Source of the DNA: Ralstonia sp. 25mfcol4.1
GTDB taxonomy: Bacteria > Pseudomonadota > Gammaproteobacteria > Burkholderiales > Burkholderiaceae
Length of the DNA: 64,000 nt
Direction of reading: 5' to 3'
NCBI RefSeq assembly: GCF_900104095.1
Contig: NZ_FNJO01000010.1
Span: 144,231 to 208,230, forward strand
Each line of letters starts with the position of its first letter. Positions within the stretch are counted from its first letter, which is position 1. The notes under the pieces are model-generated. The model had not been told where the DNA came from, made no database searches, and saw only the letters and a program-made list of their open reading frames with translations. Positions 47,201-55,782 of this stretch are shown here, in pieces. The position numbers and the translations under genes were made by a program.

Positions 47201-47452
47201 CGCGTTATAGAGCGCGCACTGCAGCGCGCCCACGTCCTTGCCGGCGTTGTTGCTGGTGACCACCCCGTCCGTGGAGCAGGTGAAGTTGGCGGAGGCATCC
47301 CACGTCGACGCATTGTCGAGGATGATCAGCACGTTCGGCTTGCCCGCCTGGGGCTGCAGCCCAGTGTAGAGGTCGATATCCTCCGCCAGGCTCGGAGACG
47401 CCGCCGTGGCCAGGCTCAGGCCAAGGGCCAGACAAAGAGAAGAAATGCGCAT
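44264..47452 (-). CDS. pilY1: Type IV pilus tip/assembly protein PilY1
   Basis: 1062 residues: signal peptide (LGLSLATAASPSLAED), an N-terminal von Willebrand A-like region (NVLIILDNAS, IGLMMFGTGNN), and a C-terminal PilY1/PilC beta-propeller with the calcium site DRNSDGYVE inside RIYVGDMGGNVWRADF. The metal-binding DxSxS of the vWA part reads DNAST, so it is degenerate. It is the last gene of the minor-pilin operon, 72 bases after pilX. PilY1 primes pilus assembly and acts in adhesion and calcium-dependent retraction control. Confidence 0.93.
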   Translation of the reverse strand: MRISSLCLALGLSLATAASPSLAEDIDLYTGLQPQAGKPNVLIILDNASTWDASANFTCSTDGVVTSNNAGKDVGALQCALYNAINSITTSPTLYGNINIGLMMFGTGNNAGGKMRYPGAAPYKLPLMDKDGISAFLTYLKSIDRQSDNSNNSQVGGAMQEAWAFFSGNTGLSGTKYTSPIDNPCQRNFIIYIGNAVNNGKPQDTGQNAFDSLVSAGATKAQQQEIVLATNAKYQSNWGDEWARFLNQTDVQGNMDNRQNVTTYTIAVTDDNNPDYVQLAQSMGTNGGGKSYTVKLGDANGLAADLLSIFNEVQAVNSVFASVSLPASVNAQGQFLNQVYIGMFRPDATAAPRWMGNLKQYKVGYDKTGKLVMQDATGESAISNAKTGFMSANAVSFWTAGVPLSFSGGTYGGTVKNWPGAGYWQNSPSGAGWKLDAPDGEIVEKGGVGEMMRVQWLTSQDSRTLLTCNGVGNCPVSAAFPSFDTSNSWLTGSTGLAAFNGGTNGGATITATELPKLIAWMRGQDEAAVDNKSIAGIESETGPGSPVTVRSSIHADVLHSRPAVVNYGGSTGVVVFYGTNDGVFHAVNGNQTQGIGTVRPGGELWGFVAPEFLDRLSRLYTNSPEVKLSTTPAGISPEPKPRDYFFDGSTTVMQDQRDPANPRVMLYLTARRGGRLVYALDVTNPASPRFVWKRSSADIPEMGQTWSQPKVARVRGNANPVIIMGAGYDPAEDSDPSPGVDTMGRGVLVLDAYTGNMVWSAQPSCMGATGACTAVTGLTRSIPSDVTTVDRNSDGYVERIYVGDMGGNVWRADFETVGGTAPANWTMNKLAALGGAANTNNARKFFYAPDVISTRGYDAVSLGSGDREHPLYSASATPGTAYNVVNRLYMIRDTNTAGMPALWTPLTEASLVDATTAGYDGSRSGFYITLVNPGEKAVNAPLTVAGNTSVGTNTPSVPKAGVCYPNLGTARSYSYSFLTSAGLNPDRSIILDGGGFPPSPVFGVVSVDKDGQPVVVPVLFGVGNQNSSAGGDDKSALGVQKVSLTGVGKRKRIYWYPETDQK

Positions 47453-47524
47453 GAGTGCTGATGTCGGAGAAAACGGCGCTGGAATGCGGATTGGCGACCG
47501 GTCCGGAGACCGGCCAGGCCTTGT

Positions 47525-48067
47525 TCAGGACGGACACGCGGTGCCATACGGCACCCGCACGGCAATCCCCTGGTGCAGGGTGACGCGGCTGGCGGTCACG
47601 GCGGTATCGCTGACCGTCGCGGCCACGTCCCACTGGGTACCGTTGCAGAGCGAATTGCCGCCCCCGCCGCCGCTGCCGGTAACGATGCCCGTGTTGTTGT
47701 TGCCGTTGCCCACGAAACAGGACACGTCGTCGGCATTGTTTTCGTCCAGTTCGACGTTCTTGACCGGCTTGCTGGTCTCGCAGACCGGTGCGGCGACCTG
47801 CACGGTGTAGTCGGCCTTGCCGTCGCCCGTCACGTCGACGGGCACCGTCCTGGCCACCGGCGCCGCCGTGAAGTTCTGGCTGATGACCTGCTCGATCCCC
47901 TGTTGCGCGGCATGGCGCGCCTCCACGCCGTACTGCTGGTTCGCCGCCACCTTGGTGTTGACCACGCTGGAACCCACCAGCGAGATGGTCAGCATCAGGA
48001 ACACGACCAGGAACACCAGCGTGATCAGCAGCGTGACGCCTTTCTGGCGATGTCGGATCGGACTCAT
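47525..48067 (-). CDS. pilX: Type IV pilus minor pilin PilX
   Basis: 180 residues with an N-terminal prepilin-like segment KGVTLLITLVFLVVFLML and pilin-type globular domain rich in Gly/Asn, including GNGNNNTGIVTGSGGGGG. The usual Glu at position 5 of mature pilin is replaced by a Leu/Ile run, as is common in PilX. ATG 48067 overlaps the pilW stop (ATGA). Confidence 0.88.
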   Translation of the reverse strand: MSPIRHRQKGVTLLITLVFLVVFLMLTISLVGSSVVNTKVAANQQYGVEARHAAQQGIEQVISQNFTAAPVARTVPVDVTGDGKADYTVQVAAPVCETSKPVKNVELDENNADDVSCFVGNGNNNTGIVTGSGGGGGNSLCNGTQWDVAATVSDTAVTASRVTLHQGIAVRVPYGTACPS

Positions 48068-49113
48068 TGGGACTCCCGGGAACCGGCGACGTTGGCAACG
48101 CGGGCCAGTTCGGCATAGACGTGGCGCTTGTATCCATCCCGGAACGGGCCGCTTGCCTGCGCCCGGCCCAGATCGTAGGTGCGCTGGTCGGTCCAGCCAT
48201 TGGTCGCCACGGCGGTGCGGGCCAGCAACTGGACCCGCACGGCGGTAACGTTGCGCCAGTTCGTCAGCGCCACGGACCAGTCGTAGGCGGGCGCGCCAGT
48301 GCAATCTGCCGAGTTGTCGGCACCGGGATCGGCGACGTAGCAGTCCGGCGCGCCGTTGCCATCGAGATCGACCCCGTACGACAGGTGCATGTCCTCGATG
48401 CCATTGGCCACCGCCTGCACGCGGAAGCCGCCATTGAACAGTTCCGCCATCTTCAGCGTGGGCTTGCCGTCGCCGGTGCCGGTGCACAGGTCGCATCCGG
48501 CCAGGTAGAAGATGCGGACCACCGCCGCACGCAGTTCGGACGGCACCGTGCTGTCGCAGGCCTTGGTGCGCAGCTTGAACGCCGGGGCGCTGGCACCGAA
48601 TACCAGCGGCGCCGTGTCGTCGGCACAGTAGGAAGCCTGCAGGTATGGCGTGCCGACCACCCCCGCCGACACCGGCGTGGTGCTGACGCGCCGCACGGCC
48701 AGGATCTCCGATCCAGGCAGCAGGTTGGGCAGGCATGGCGCCACGGCGCCCGGTGCGAAACCCTGCACGGCCAGCGGCACGGTGGCGGGCGATCCCGAGA
48801 AGCCGAGCAACGCCGGATCCGTCGCGCACAGGTCTGGGGCCGACACCAGCGCGCCAGCCGCCACGTTGGCAGGCCCGAAGAAGCCCGCCAGTTCCACCTC
48901 GCGGCTCATGATGTCTAGCGCGTATCGGCCGTTCTCGATCTGCTCGGCGCTGTTTGAAAACGCATTGCGCGCACGGCTGGTATTGAAGTACAGCGTCGCC
49001 AGCGCCGTGATCAGCAACAGGCCAAGCGTCATCGACACCATCAGTTCCACCAGCGACAGGCCTCGCTGGCGGCGCATCGACGCGACGCGTCGCACGGGAT
49101 CGCGCCGCGTCAT
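48064..49113 (-). CDS. pilW: Type IV pilus minor pilin PilW
   Basis: 349 residues with prepilin motif RGLSLVELMVSMTLGLLL (cleavage after Gly, Glu at +5) and a large C-terminal domain with Cys pairs (CDLCTGTGD) typical of PilW. It overlaps pilV and pilX by four bases each, so the operon is translationally coupled. Confidence 0.92.
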   Translation of the reverse strand: MTRRDPVRRVASMRRQRGLSLVELMVSMTLGLLLITALATLYFNTSRARNAFSNSAEQIENGRYALDIMSREVELAGFFGPANVAAGALVSAPDLCATDPALLGFSGSPATVPLAVQGFAPGAVAPCLPNLLPGSEILAVRRVSTTPVSAGVVGTPYLQASYCADDTAPLVFGASAPAFKLRTKACDSTVPSELRAAVVRIFYLAGCDLCTGTGDGKPTLKMAELFNGGFRVQAVANGIEDMHLSYGVDLDGNGAPDCYVADPGADNSADCTGAPAYDWSVALTNWRNVTAVRVQLLARTAVATNGWTDQRTYDLGRAQASGPFRDGYKRHVYAELARVANVAGSRESQ

Positions 49114-49712
49114 GACAGCACCCCGATACGCACCTGCACGCTGACCGCACGCCGGTTCGCGTCATTGCCGAACTGGTTCTGCCCGCACGGCAACGCCGGC
49201 GCCCCGGTTCTGGCCAGTCCTTGCCAGGCCACGGTGACGCGGTACGTCTGCGTGGCGGGATCGATTGCCTCGATACAGCCCAGCGCACCGATCATCGCGC
49301 CCACCTTGTTGCCCCCATCGGTCTCCGTACTGCCCTGCAGGGCGGCGCCCCATGCCGCCAGGTCGGCGGCGGCCACCGCGCGTTGCGCGTTGGTTCCCAG
49401 CGTGCATGCGGCCGGCGGCACCGTCGTGCTGCCCGCCACGGTGGCGTTCGGCCCGCTTGCGTAGCAGCCGATGACCTGCCGGTTGGCGTTGAGCCGCGCC
49501 ACCATGTCCTGGAGCAGCGTCAACGCCTGCCCGCGCTGGTACGACTCCATTTCCGTCTGGCCCGAGCGCGCGATCATCCCGGCTGTGCCGAGCAACGCCA
49601 CCAGCACGATCACCACCGAGACCAGCACCTCGATCAGCGTCGCCCCCCGCTGCGACGCACGCTGGCCGCCCCCGGAACGCCGCGAGCGGCGAGTACGGAC
49701 AGACGTGTTCAT
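49110..49712 (-). CDS. pilV: Type IV pilus minor pilin PilV
   Basis: 200 residues with a prepilin peptidase site RGATLIEVLVSVVIVLVAL after a basic leader (RTRRSRRSGGG). Length and order fit PilV. The start overlaps the fimT stop and the end overlaps the pilW start. Confidence 0.9.
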   Translation of the reverse strand: MNTSVRTRRSRRSGGGQRASQRGATLIEVLVSVVIVLVALLGTAGMIARSGQTEMESYQRGQALTLLQDMVARLNANRQVIGCYASGPNATVAGSTTVPPAACTLGTNAQRAVAAADLAAWGAALQGSTETDGGNKVGAMIGALGCIEAIDPATQTYRVTVAWQGLARTGAPALPCGQNQFGNDANRRAVSVQVRIGVLS

Positions 49713-50212
49713 GAGCAGGCTCCGCTGACGGTGGCCACACGGCCGGTGCCGTTGATCTGGATACAGACGACGTTCGACGTGCCGGTGCCCCCCATCGAGA
49801 CCTGAAACGTCTGGCTGCCGTTGCCGGGCCGGCCATCGTTGCCAACCCACAGCGAGTTGCCGCCGGCCGTGCTGACGGTGATATCCGTATAGGGGCCATA
49901 GGCACGCAGGCGCTCGGCACCGGCCGTGACGACCCAGCCAGCCGACCACGTGCCATTGGCCGCCAGCGTCGCGATGCCATTGCGCTTGACGGCCTCGCTG
50001 CGCATCAGCGTAAACGCCGACGCCAGGTCGCTGGCGGCATTGCGCACGCGCTGGCCGGCAATGAATTGCTGGAACGAAGGCGCCGCCATGGTGGCCAGGA
50101 TCGCCAACACCAGTAGCGTTACGATCAATTCGACCAGGGTGAAGCCCCTGGCCCCCACGTTCGCCCCGGCCATGCCGCGCCGGCGGGTTGCTGATCCCAG
50201 ATCGACCGGCAT
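49709..50212 (-). CDS. fimT: Minor pilin of FimT/FimU (GspH) type
   Basis: 167 residues with prepilin motif RGFTLVELIVTLLVLAIL and the GspH-like segment SDLASAFTLMRSEAVKRNG followed by SAGWVV. Cys near the end (VVCIQ...GACS) may form a disulfide. It starts four bases after the pilE stop and overlaps pilV by four. Confidence 0.9.
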   Translation of the reverse strand: MPVDLGSATRRRGMAGANVGARGFTLVELIVTLLVLAILATMAAPSFQQFIAGQRVRNAASDLASAFTLMRSEAVKRNGIATLAANGTWSAGWVVTAGAERLRAYGPYTDITVSTAGGNSLWVGNDGRPGNGSQTFQVSMGGTGTSNVVCIQINGTGRVATVSGACS

Positions 50213-50216
50213 GCGC

Positions 50217-50741
50217 TTATCTCCAGCAGCCGGCCTGTCCGGCAGCGCCGGTGGCGGTCTTGTCGCCGGCCTGCGTCAGGGCCAGCGTGCCGCAGCTGGT
50301 ATCACGCGACGCCTGGCTGCCGATTGGCGCGGCCGTGATCGTATAGCCCGGCGGCGTCGCGGTGGCGGTCACGGTGATCTGGTAGTACGCCGACACGCTG
50401 GCCGGCGTGGCCGGGGCATTCAGCGCGGCCAGGCTGGCAGCATAGGCGCGGTTGTCCACCATGAACCGTTCCTGCAGGCTCGCCAGTTCCAGCATGTAGG
50501 ACTCGGCGGCCGCGCGGTTGCCGCGGACGACATAATTGGTATACGAGGGAAATGCGAAGGCGGCGATGATGCCGATGATGGCCACCGTGATCATCAATTC
50601 GACCAGCGTGAAGCCGACCGACGGCGCGTGGGCGCGCGAAATGGCACCCCTGCCCGACCCGATAATCCCGACGATCCCGTTTGGCGCAGGCGCGAACGTG
50701 CGTCCGCGACCCGGCTGCCTTGTGGGGCTATGCTTGCCCAT
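50217..50741 (-). CDS. pilE: Pilin PilE-like (type IV pilus)
   Basis: 174 residues with prepilin motif [26 protein letters not shown] and a short C-terminal domain with two Cys (DTSCGTL, QAGCWR). First gene of the operon. The leader before the cleavage site is 43 residues and basic, longer than the usual 5-25. ATG 50741 has GGGAG about 10 bases upstream, and no later start lies before the cleavage site. The operon promoter is at 50802-50831. Confidence 0.9.
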   Translation of the reverse strand: MGKHSPTRQPGRGRTFAPAPNGIVGIIGSGRGAISRAHAPSVGFTLVELMITVAIIGIIAAFAFPSYTNYVVRGNRAAAESYMLELASLQERFMVDNRAYAASLAALNAPATPASVSAYYQITVTATATPPGYTITAAPIGSQASRDTSCGTLALTQAGDKTATGAAGQAGCWR

Positions 50742-50801
50742 TTTTTTTCTGCTCCCGTTTCTTTCCGGCTGACCCTTAGCCGCGAGGAACCTTTGCCGGC
50801 G

Positions 50802-50831
50802 AGTGTAGGGGCAGCCCTCTAAATGAGTCAA
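50802..50831 (-). promoter_or_regulatory. Sigma-70 promoter of the pil minor-pilin operon
   Basis: On the minus strand TTGACT (50831-50826) and TACACT (50807-50802) are 18 bases apart, about 60 bases upstream of the pilE ATG. It is close to consensus and correctly placed. Confidence 0.75.
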
Positions 50832-50984
50832 CGCTTTCTGAGTGTCGGTTATGTACAGCGTTGCCGATTTGCAAACGGACAGCAAAATGCGCGATCAAGC
50901 GGGCGCGTGTGCGCGCGGATTAATGCATGGTTAATGTTTGGCCAGTAGCGTCATCCGGCCAATGACTTTCCGTTCCGGCACATT

Positions 50985-51025
50985 AGGCTGCTTCCTTTCC
51001 CCTTGAGGAAGCAGCCTGTTTTTTT
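50985..51025 (+). terminator. Orphan plus-strand intrinsic terminator
   Basis: AGGCTGCTTCC, an 11-base loop, GGAAGCAGCCT and then TTTTTTT: a textbook terminator for plus-strand RNA. Both flanking genes are on the minus strand and no plus-strand gene is recognised upstream. It may end an unannotated RNA from 50742-50984. Confidence 0.85.
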
Positions 51026-51033
51026 GGCGACGA

Positions 51034-52116
51034 TCAGGCGGGCCCCGACTGCACGGGCTGCATCGCCGGCCGGTCCCCGTCGCCCTCGATCCGCAACCTT
51101 GGCAGGAATTGCGGATACTCGCGCTGCATGAAGTCGATCAATGCCTCACGCACGGCGCAGCGCAGGTCCCAGGCGAGCCCCGACGACGCCGCGGTACATA
51201 GCACGCGCAGCTGCATTGTCTTGTCGGTGGTATCACTGACCACCAGATTAAAGAATCGGCCATCCCACTCGGGACGCGCATGGACGATGCGCGTGAGCGC
51301 CTCGCGCAACGGCGCCAGCGGCATGCCGTAGTCCACGTGGAAAAAGACCGACCCCATGATCTGGGCGCTATTGCGGGTCCAGTTCTGGAACGGCTTCTCG
51401 ATGAAATACTGCAGCGGAATGATCAGGCGGCGTTCGTCCCAGATCTGCAGCACCACATAGGTACTGGTGATTTCTTCCACGCGGCCCCATTCGCCCTCGA
51501 CGATCAGCACGTCGTCAAGCCGAAGTGGCTGCGTCAGGGCCAGCTGCAGCCCGGCGATCATGTTGCTGAACACGGGCTTGGCCGCGAAACCGGCAATCAG
51601 GCCGACCACGCCGGCCGATGCCAGCAGGCTTGCGCCCACCTGCCGCGCGCCCGGAAACGTCATCAGCAGCATGGCCGCGCCTATCACGATGACCAGCGTC
51701 ATGGCGATCCGGGAGATCACGCGCGTCTGGGTATGGATACGGCGCGCGCCCATGTTGTCGGCCACATTGACCGGGTGCTGGTCCAGCACACCCTGCGCGA
51801 ACCCGGCGATGATGCGCACCAGCAGCCAGGTCACGGACACGATCATCAGCAGGCCGTTCAGATGCCGGACGCTGTTGATCCAGGCCAGGTCGTCGGGCGC
51901 GGCCTGCCAGGTGGTCTGCAGCAGGAACAGCGGCACCACCACCTTGGCGGGCACGCGCGCCTTCACCACCATCGCATGCAGTACCGGGGTATGGCGCGTC
52001 ATCCGCAACAGCAGCAGGCCGCCTAACCGGTGGGCGAGCAGCCCCAAAAGAATGGCGGCAACGGCACCCATCGCCGTGCCGAACCAGGGATGACCTACCA
52101 CGATTGCCATGTTCAT
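51034..52116 (-). CDS. MscS family mechanosensitive channel
   Basis: 360 residues with three to four membrane segments and the MscS pore-lining and beta-domain signatures ASAGVVGLIAGFAAKPVFSN, LRLDDVLIVEGEWGRVEEI and TYVVLQIWDERRLIIPLQYF. It should open under membrane tension to release solutes. ATG 52116 is used; ATG 52110 is also in frame. Between it and the next gene a 276-base gap shows no clear feature. Confidence 0.92.
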   Translation of the reverse strand: MNMAIVVGHPWFGTAMGAVAAILLGLLAHRLGGLLLLRMTRHTPVLHAMVVKARVPAKVVVPLFLLQTTWQAAPDDLAWINSVRHLNGLLMIVSVTWLLVRIIAGFAQGVLDQHPVNVADNMGARRIHTQTRVISRIAMTLVIVIGAAMLLMTFPGARQVGASLLASAGVVGLIAGFAAKPVFSNMIAGLQLALTQPLRLDDVLIVEGEWGRVEEITSTYVVLQIWDERRLIIPLQYFIEKPFQNWTRNSAQIMGSVFFHVDYGMPLAPLREALTRIVHARPEWDGRFFNLVVSDTTDKTMQLRVLCTAASSGLAWDLRCAVREALIDFMQREYPQFLPRLRIEGDGDRPAMQPVQSGPA

Positions 52117-52392
52117 CTATCAGCACCCCTGCGCACTTGGATCGTCGATATGCAGATAGCGACGCCTGCGGCGGGCAAAAGTTTCCCCAAAGGCAGTTTT
52201 ACGGATCAGACAAAGACCGACACGGCGAGATGGCGCATCGGGCATAGGCGTATCGGGGATCTGGCGCCTAGACTCGTATCTGGTACGACGTGGAGTATCG
52301 CTTACGTACCGCACACCCAGACGCACCGGCAGGCAGCTCATTCGATGGGCGGGCCATCGGTGCATTCCACGATCGGATATGGAGTCAATAAT

Positions 52393-52749
52393 ATGAAGTA
52401 TCCCGTCATCGTCGTACTGGCCGCGGCCACGCTTGCAGGCTGCGCCAACATGCCCGCTCCCTACACCCCGCCGCCAACCGCAGCCACGCGAGCCGTTGGC
52501 GAAAGCAAGCTGGCGCCGAAGGCTGCCGCGCAATGCATCGGGCAGAAATGGGCGGATGCCACCAAACAGCAGGTGTGGATGCAATACATGCTGGCCAACG
52601 ACCAGGCATTCGATGTCTACGTGCCCGGTCAGCAGCCGCCAGCCGGGTCCGCGGCCGTCGTGCGGAAGTCCGCCAGCGGGCCAGGCTCGTGGCTGGGCTT
52701 CCGCGGCGACGACAGCAACGCTGCGAGCGCGCTCAGCCAGTGCCAGTAA
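52393..52749 (+). CDS. Small putative lipoprotein
   Basis: 118 residues with a lipoprotein signal MKYPVIVVLAAATLAGC (lipobox LAGC) and a short mature domain with two further Cys (AAQCIGQKW and the final SQCQ), which may pair. No family recognised. ATG 52393 has GGAG about 10 bases before it. Confidence 0.8.
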   Translation: MKYPVIVVLAAATLAGCANMPAPYTPPPTAATRAVGESKLAPKAAAQCIGQKWADATKQQVWMQYMLANDQAFDVYVPGQQPPAGSAAVVRKSASGPGSWLGFRGDDSNAASALSQCQ

Positions 52750-52866
52750 CGGCGCGACCGATGCGGTTGGTGTGAGTCGCCTGATGGCTTGATGGCTGGA
52801 GTACGCGAGGCGCACCCGACCGGCGCGCCTCGCGTGCCTGTCGGGCCGTGCCCGCGTCCCGGATTA

Positions 52867-53781
52867 CTATGCAGCCGGCGCACGCGCGCCGCGCCCTCGC
52901 GTCGCGAGCCAGCACAGGATGGACCCCGCGCAGACCATTGCCGCGCCTTTCCAGAACGAAAGGGAAAGCGGCGCGTTCAGCAGCACGGCCGCCAGCGCGG
53001 CCGAGATCACCGGGATGAAGTACGACGCGCCCGCCAGCACGGTGACGTTGCCGTGCAGGATGCCGACATTCCAGGCGGCATAGCCAAACCCCATCGCACA
53101 GGCCGCGAGCGCCAGGTACGTGAAGCCCTTGAGACCGAACACCATGGTTTCGCCATCGGTGACCAGGTATTTGCCCCACAGGGTCAGCGCCGTCAGCATG
53201 AAGAACAGCGTCACGGCGTTCCTGCCCTGCGCGATCCGGCTCGTCACGGTGCAATACGCGGCCCAGATCAGGGCCCCGGCGAATGCCAGGCCATAGCTGA
53301 GCGGGTTGTCCCGCACGTTGCCGGCCATGCCGGCCAGGTCCAGCCCCTGATCGCCCCCCAGCACCGAAGCAATCCCCAGCATGGCCACCAGGAATCCCGG
53401 CACGACCAGCCAGTTGGCCCGCTGGCCGTTGAAGGCGATGGCGGCCAGCATCGTGAAGCTTGGCCACAGGTAATTGACCATGCCCACCTCGATGGCCTGC
53501 CTGCCGGTGTTGGCGTATCCGATGGACAGCGACAGACAAAGTTCGTAGGCCACGAACAGCAGGCTGCCCCAGATCAGATAGGCGCGTGGCAGCACGCGTA
53601 TGCGGGGCGGGCCCACGGTGAGCCAGAGCAGCGCGGCAGCGACCGTATAGATCAGTGCGGCGCCGCCCGTGGCCCCGAAACTTTCACTGACACCCCGGAT
53701 CAGGCCGACGATCGAACTCCACAAAAGGACCGCGACCAGCCCGATCAGCGTTGCCTGCCTCTTACTGCGCGTCACTGCCAT
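52867..53781 (-). CDS. yddG: Aromatic amino acid exporter YddG-like (DMT family)
   Basis: 304 residues, ten membrane segments. LLWSSIVGLIRGVSESFG and MVNYLWPSFTMLAAI are characteristic of YddG, the exporter of aromatic amino acids, rather than of general EamA proteins. Divergent from a lipoprotein gene. Confidence 0.85.
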   Translation of the reverse strand: MAVTRSKRQATLIGLVAVLLWSSIVGLIRGVSESFGATGGAALIYTVAAALLWLTVGPPRIRVLPRAYLIWGSLLFVAYELCLSLSIGYANTGRQAIEVGMVNYLWPSFTMLAAIAFNGQRANWLVVPGFLVAMLGIASVLGGDQGLDLAGMAGNVRDNPLSYGLAFAGALIWAAYCTVTSRIAQGRNAVTLFFMLTALTLWGKYLVTDGETMVFGLKGFTYLALAACAMGFGYAAWNVGILHGNVTVLAGASYFIPVISAALAAVLLNAPLSLSFWKGAAMVCAGSILCWLATRGRGARAPAA

Positions 53782-53927
53782 GTGCGTGAGAACTTCGATG
53801 AATGCGGGAGGAGCGGCATTCTACCCGCTGGCGCCCCTGCAAAAATGCGCCGCGTGGGGCCTGGTGTATGGGGCTGGCGGCGCCCGGCCCGGTAGAATGC
53901 CGGCCATCGACAGACAACCTGCTCCGG

Positions 53928-54536
53928 ATGCACCGCCTCAAATCCATCCAGATGATGCTGGTCACCGCCGTGGCCGCCCTTGTGACAACGGCATGCTCGC
54001 GCGAAGCCCAGACGCCGCCCGTCCCGGCTTCCCAGCCCGACACCCGCAGCGAGCTTGCAGTATCCGCCGGGCTCGTGCCCCAGATGGACGAGGCCGTGCT
54101 GCGCAATACGGTCAACTTCTGTGTCGAGCACGCGCCCAAGGCCCGCAAGGCCGTCCAGGGGGCGTGGACGCTCTGGCTGGATCGCAATGCGGCGCGGCTC
54201 GCCGTGGCCCGCCTCTATCGCCAGCGTCTGGAAGACGCGGCCGCCAATGGCACCAGCGAAAGCGAGCGGCAGACCAGCCAGAACCTGCTGGACCAGCATG
54301 CAACGCTGATCGAGAGCTTTACCAACCAGCAGCTCGACGTCATGCGGGTGGCCCTTGCGCACGAGCAACCGGATGCGGTCGAGCAACTCTGCACGGAGCA
54401 ATTCGCGAAGGTCAATGCCGGCGAATGGGACATCGGCCAGCGAGACCCCGAGATCGCCGCGCTGCTCGACGCGGGTCCGCCAAAGCCGGTCATCCCGGCA
54501 TCGGCTCCGGCTTCACCCGACACTGGCCAGCGTTGA
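53928..54536 (+). CDS. Putative lipoprotein, hypothetical
   Basis: 202 residues. Signal MHRLKSIQMMLVTAVAALVTTAC with lipobox TTAC; the mature part is helical and charged (ARLYRQRLEDAAANG; QNLLDQHATLIESFTN), ending in a Pro/Ala-rich tail. ATG 53928 is chosen because the lipobox signal begins there. No known domain. Confidence 0.75.
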   Translation: MHRLKSIQMMLVTAVAALVTTACSREAQTPPVPASQPDTRSELAVSAGLVPQMDEAVLRNTVNFCVEHAPKARKAVQGAWTLWLDRNAARLAVARLYRQRLEDAAANGTSESERQTSQNLLDQHATLIESFTNQQLDVMRVALAHEQPDAVEQLCTEQFAKVNAGEWDIGQRDPEIAALLDAGPPKPVIPASAPASPDTGQR

Positions 54537-54682
54537 CTCCCGCCTGGCGTTCGCCTCATCGGACACATCCGACCCGCCATGCCACGAAAACGCCCCGTTG
54601 CATCGTCGATTCTTTAGTTTCAACGTGCTCGAATTGATCGAGGACAAATTGACGCAGTTCCGGCTCTTGCAAACTTGCGAAC

Positions 54683-55714
54683 ATGAATTCGAACTCCACT
54701 TCGTCCCCATCCGCGCGTCGCGCTCCACCCACCGGATCGGTCCCGCCCCAACCTCCCCAACCTGTCGATACCGCAAGCCGGCAGCCGTCCAAGGCCAGGC
54801 CGCAGCGCCTGGCATGGCTGACCGGCCTGCTCAGCGCCACGCTGCTGGTGCTCAACACGCTGGCCTGCTTCGTCCCGATCGTCCCGCTGGCACTGCTCAA
54901 GCTGGCCGTGCCGACACCGGCGGTGCGCCGCCGCGTGGACCCCTGGCTGAACGGCATCGCAACGGGCTGGATATCCCGGAACACCCGCTGGATCGCGCGC
55001 CTGCAACCGGAAATCTGGGACGTCCGGGGCAATACGGATCTGCGCCTTGACGACTGGTATCTGGTCAACTGCAACCACCAGTCGTGGGTGGACATCTTCG
55101 TGCTCCAGCGCGTGCTGAACAAGCGCATTCCGCTGCTGAAGTTCTTCCTGAAGCAGCAGTTGCTCTACGTGCCGGTGATTGGCCTGGCCTGGTGGGCGCT
55201 GGACTTCCCGTTTATGAAGCGGTACAGCAAGGCACAGTTGCGCCGCAATCCGGCACTGGGCCGCAAGGACCAGGAGACCGCGCGGCGCGCCTGCGAGAAA
55301 TTCAAGCTGGTGCCCACCAGCGTGATGGTGTTTGCCGAGGGCACGCGGTTTTCGGAGGCGCGGCGGCAGGCGCAATCGTCGCCGTATCGCAACCTGCTCA
55401 AGCCGCGCGCCGGCGCGCTGGCCACCACGCTGAACGCCATGGGCACCCAGTTCCGCTCGATGATCGATGCGACGATCATCTACCCGGACGGCGTGCCAAG
55501 TTTCTGGCATCTTGCCTCGGGCCGTGCCGGCCGGATCGTCGTCCGGATTCGGCAAATTCCGATTCCCGACGACTTCTGCGGCGGCGACTACGCGGGCGAC
55601 AAGGCTTTCCGGTCGGCGTTTCACCATTGGCTCGCCGATCAGTGGCAAGCCAAGGACCGCGAAATCGATGCGGTCATGGAGGTCCAACGGCCCCTGAACG
55701 CCGACCGAGACTGA
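54683..55714 (+). CDS. Acyltransferase, YihG-like (PlsC superfamily)
   Basis: 343 residues: Pro-rich cytosolic N-terminus, two membrane segments, and PlsC motifs NHQSWVD (H-x4-D) and FAEGTRFS (glycerol phosphate site). Similar to YihG, a lysophosphatidic acid acyltransferase-like enzyme that can adjust phospholipid acyl chains. No partner gene is adjacent. A candidate sRNA and terminator lie downstream. Confidence 0.88.
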   Translation: MNSNSTSSPSARRAPPTGSVPPQPPQPVDTASRQPSKARPQRLAWLTGLLSATLLVLNTLACFVPIVPLALLKLAVPTPAVRRRVDPWLNGIATGWISRNTRWIARLQPEIWDVRGNTDLRLDDWYLVNCNHQSWVDIFVLQRVLNKRIPLLKFFLKQQLLYVPVIGLAWWALDFPFMKRYSKAQLRRNPALGRKDQETARRACEKFKLVPTSVMVFAEGTRFSEARRQAQSSPYRNLLKPRAGALATTLNAMGTQFRSMIDATIIYPDGVPSFWHLASGRAGRIVVRIRQIPIPDDFCGGDYAGDKAFRSAFHHWLADQWQAKDREIDAVMEVQRPLNADRD

Positions 55715-55782
55715 GACAAATCGCACTCGAATTTCAGAAGATTCCGATGTTCGAATGAGAATCGTCTTCTTACACTGCAGTC

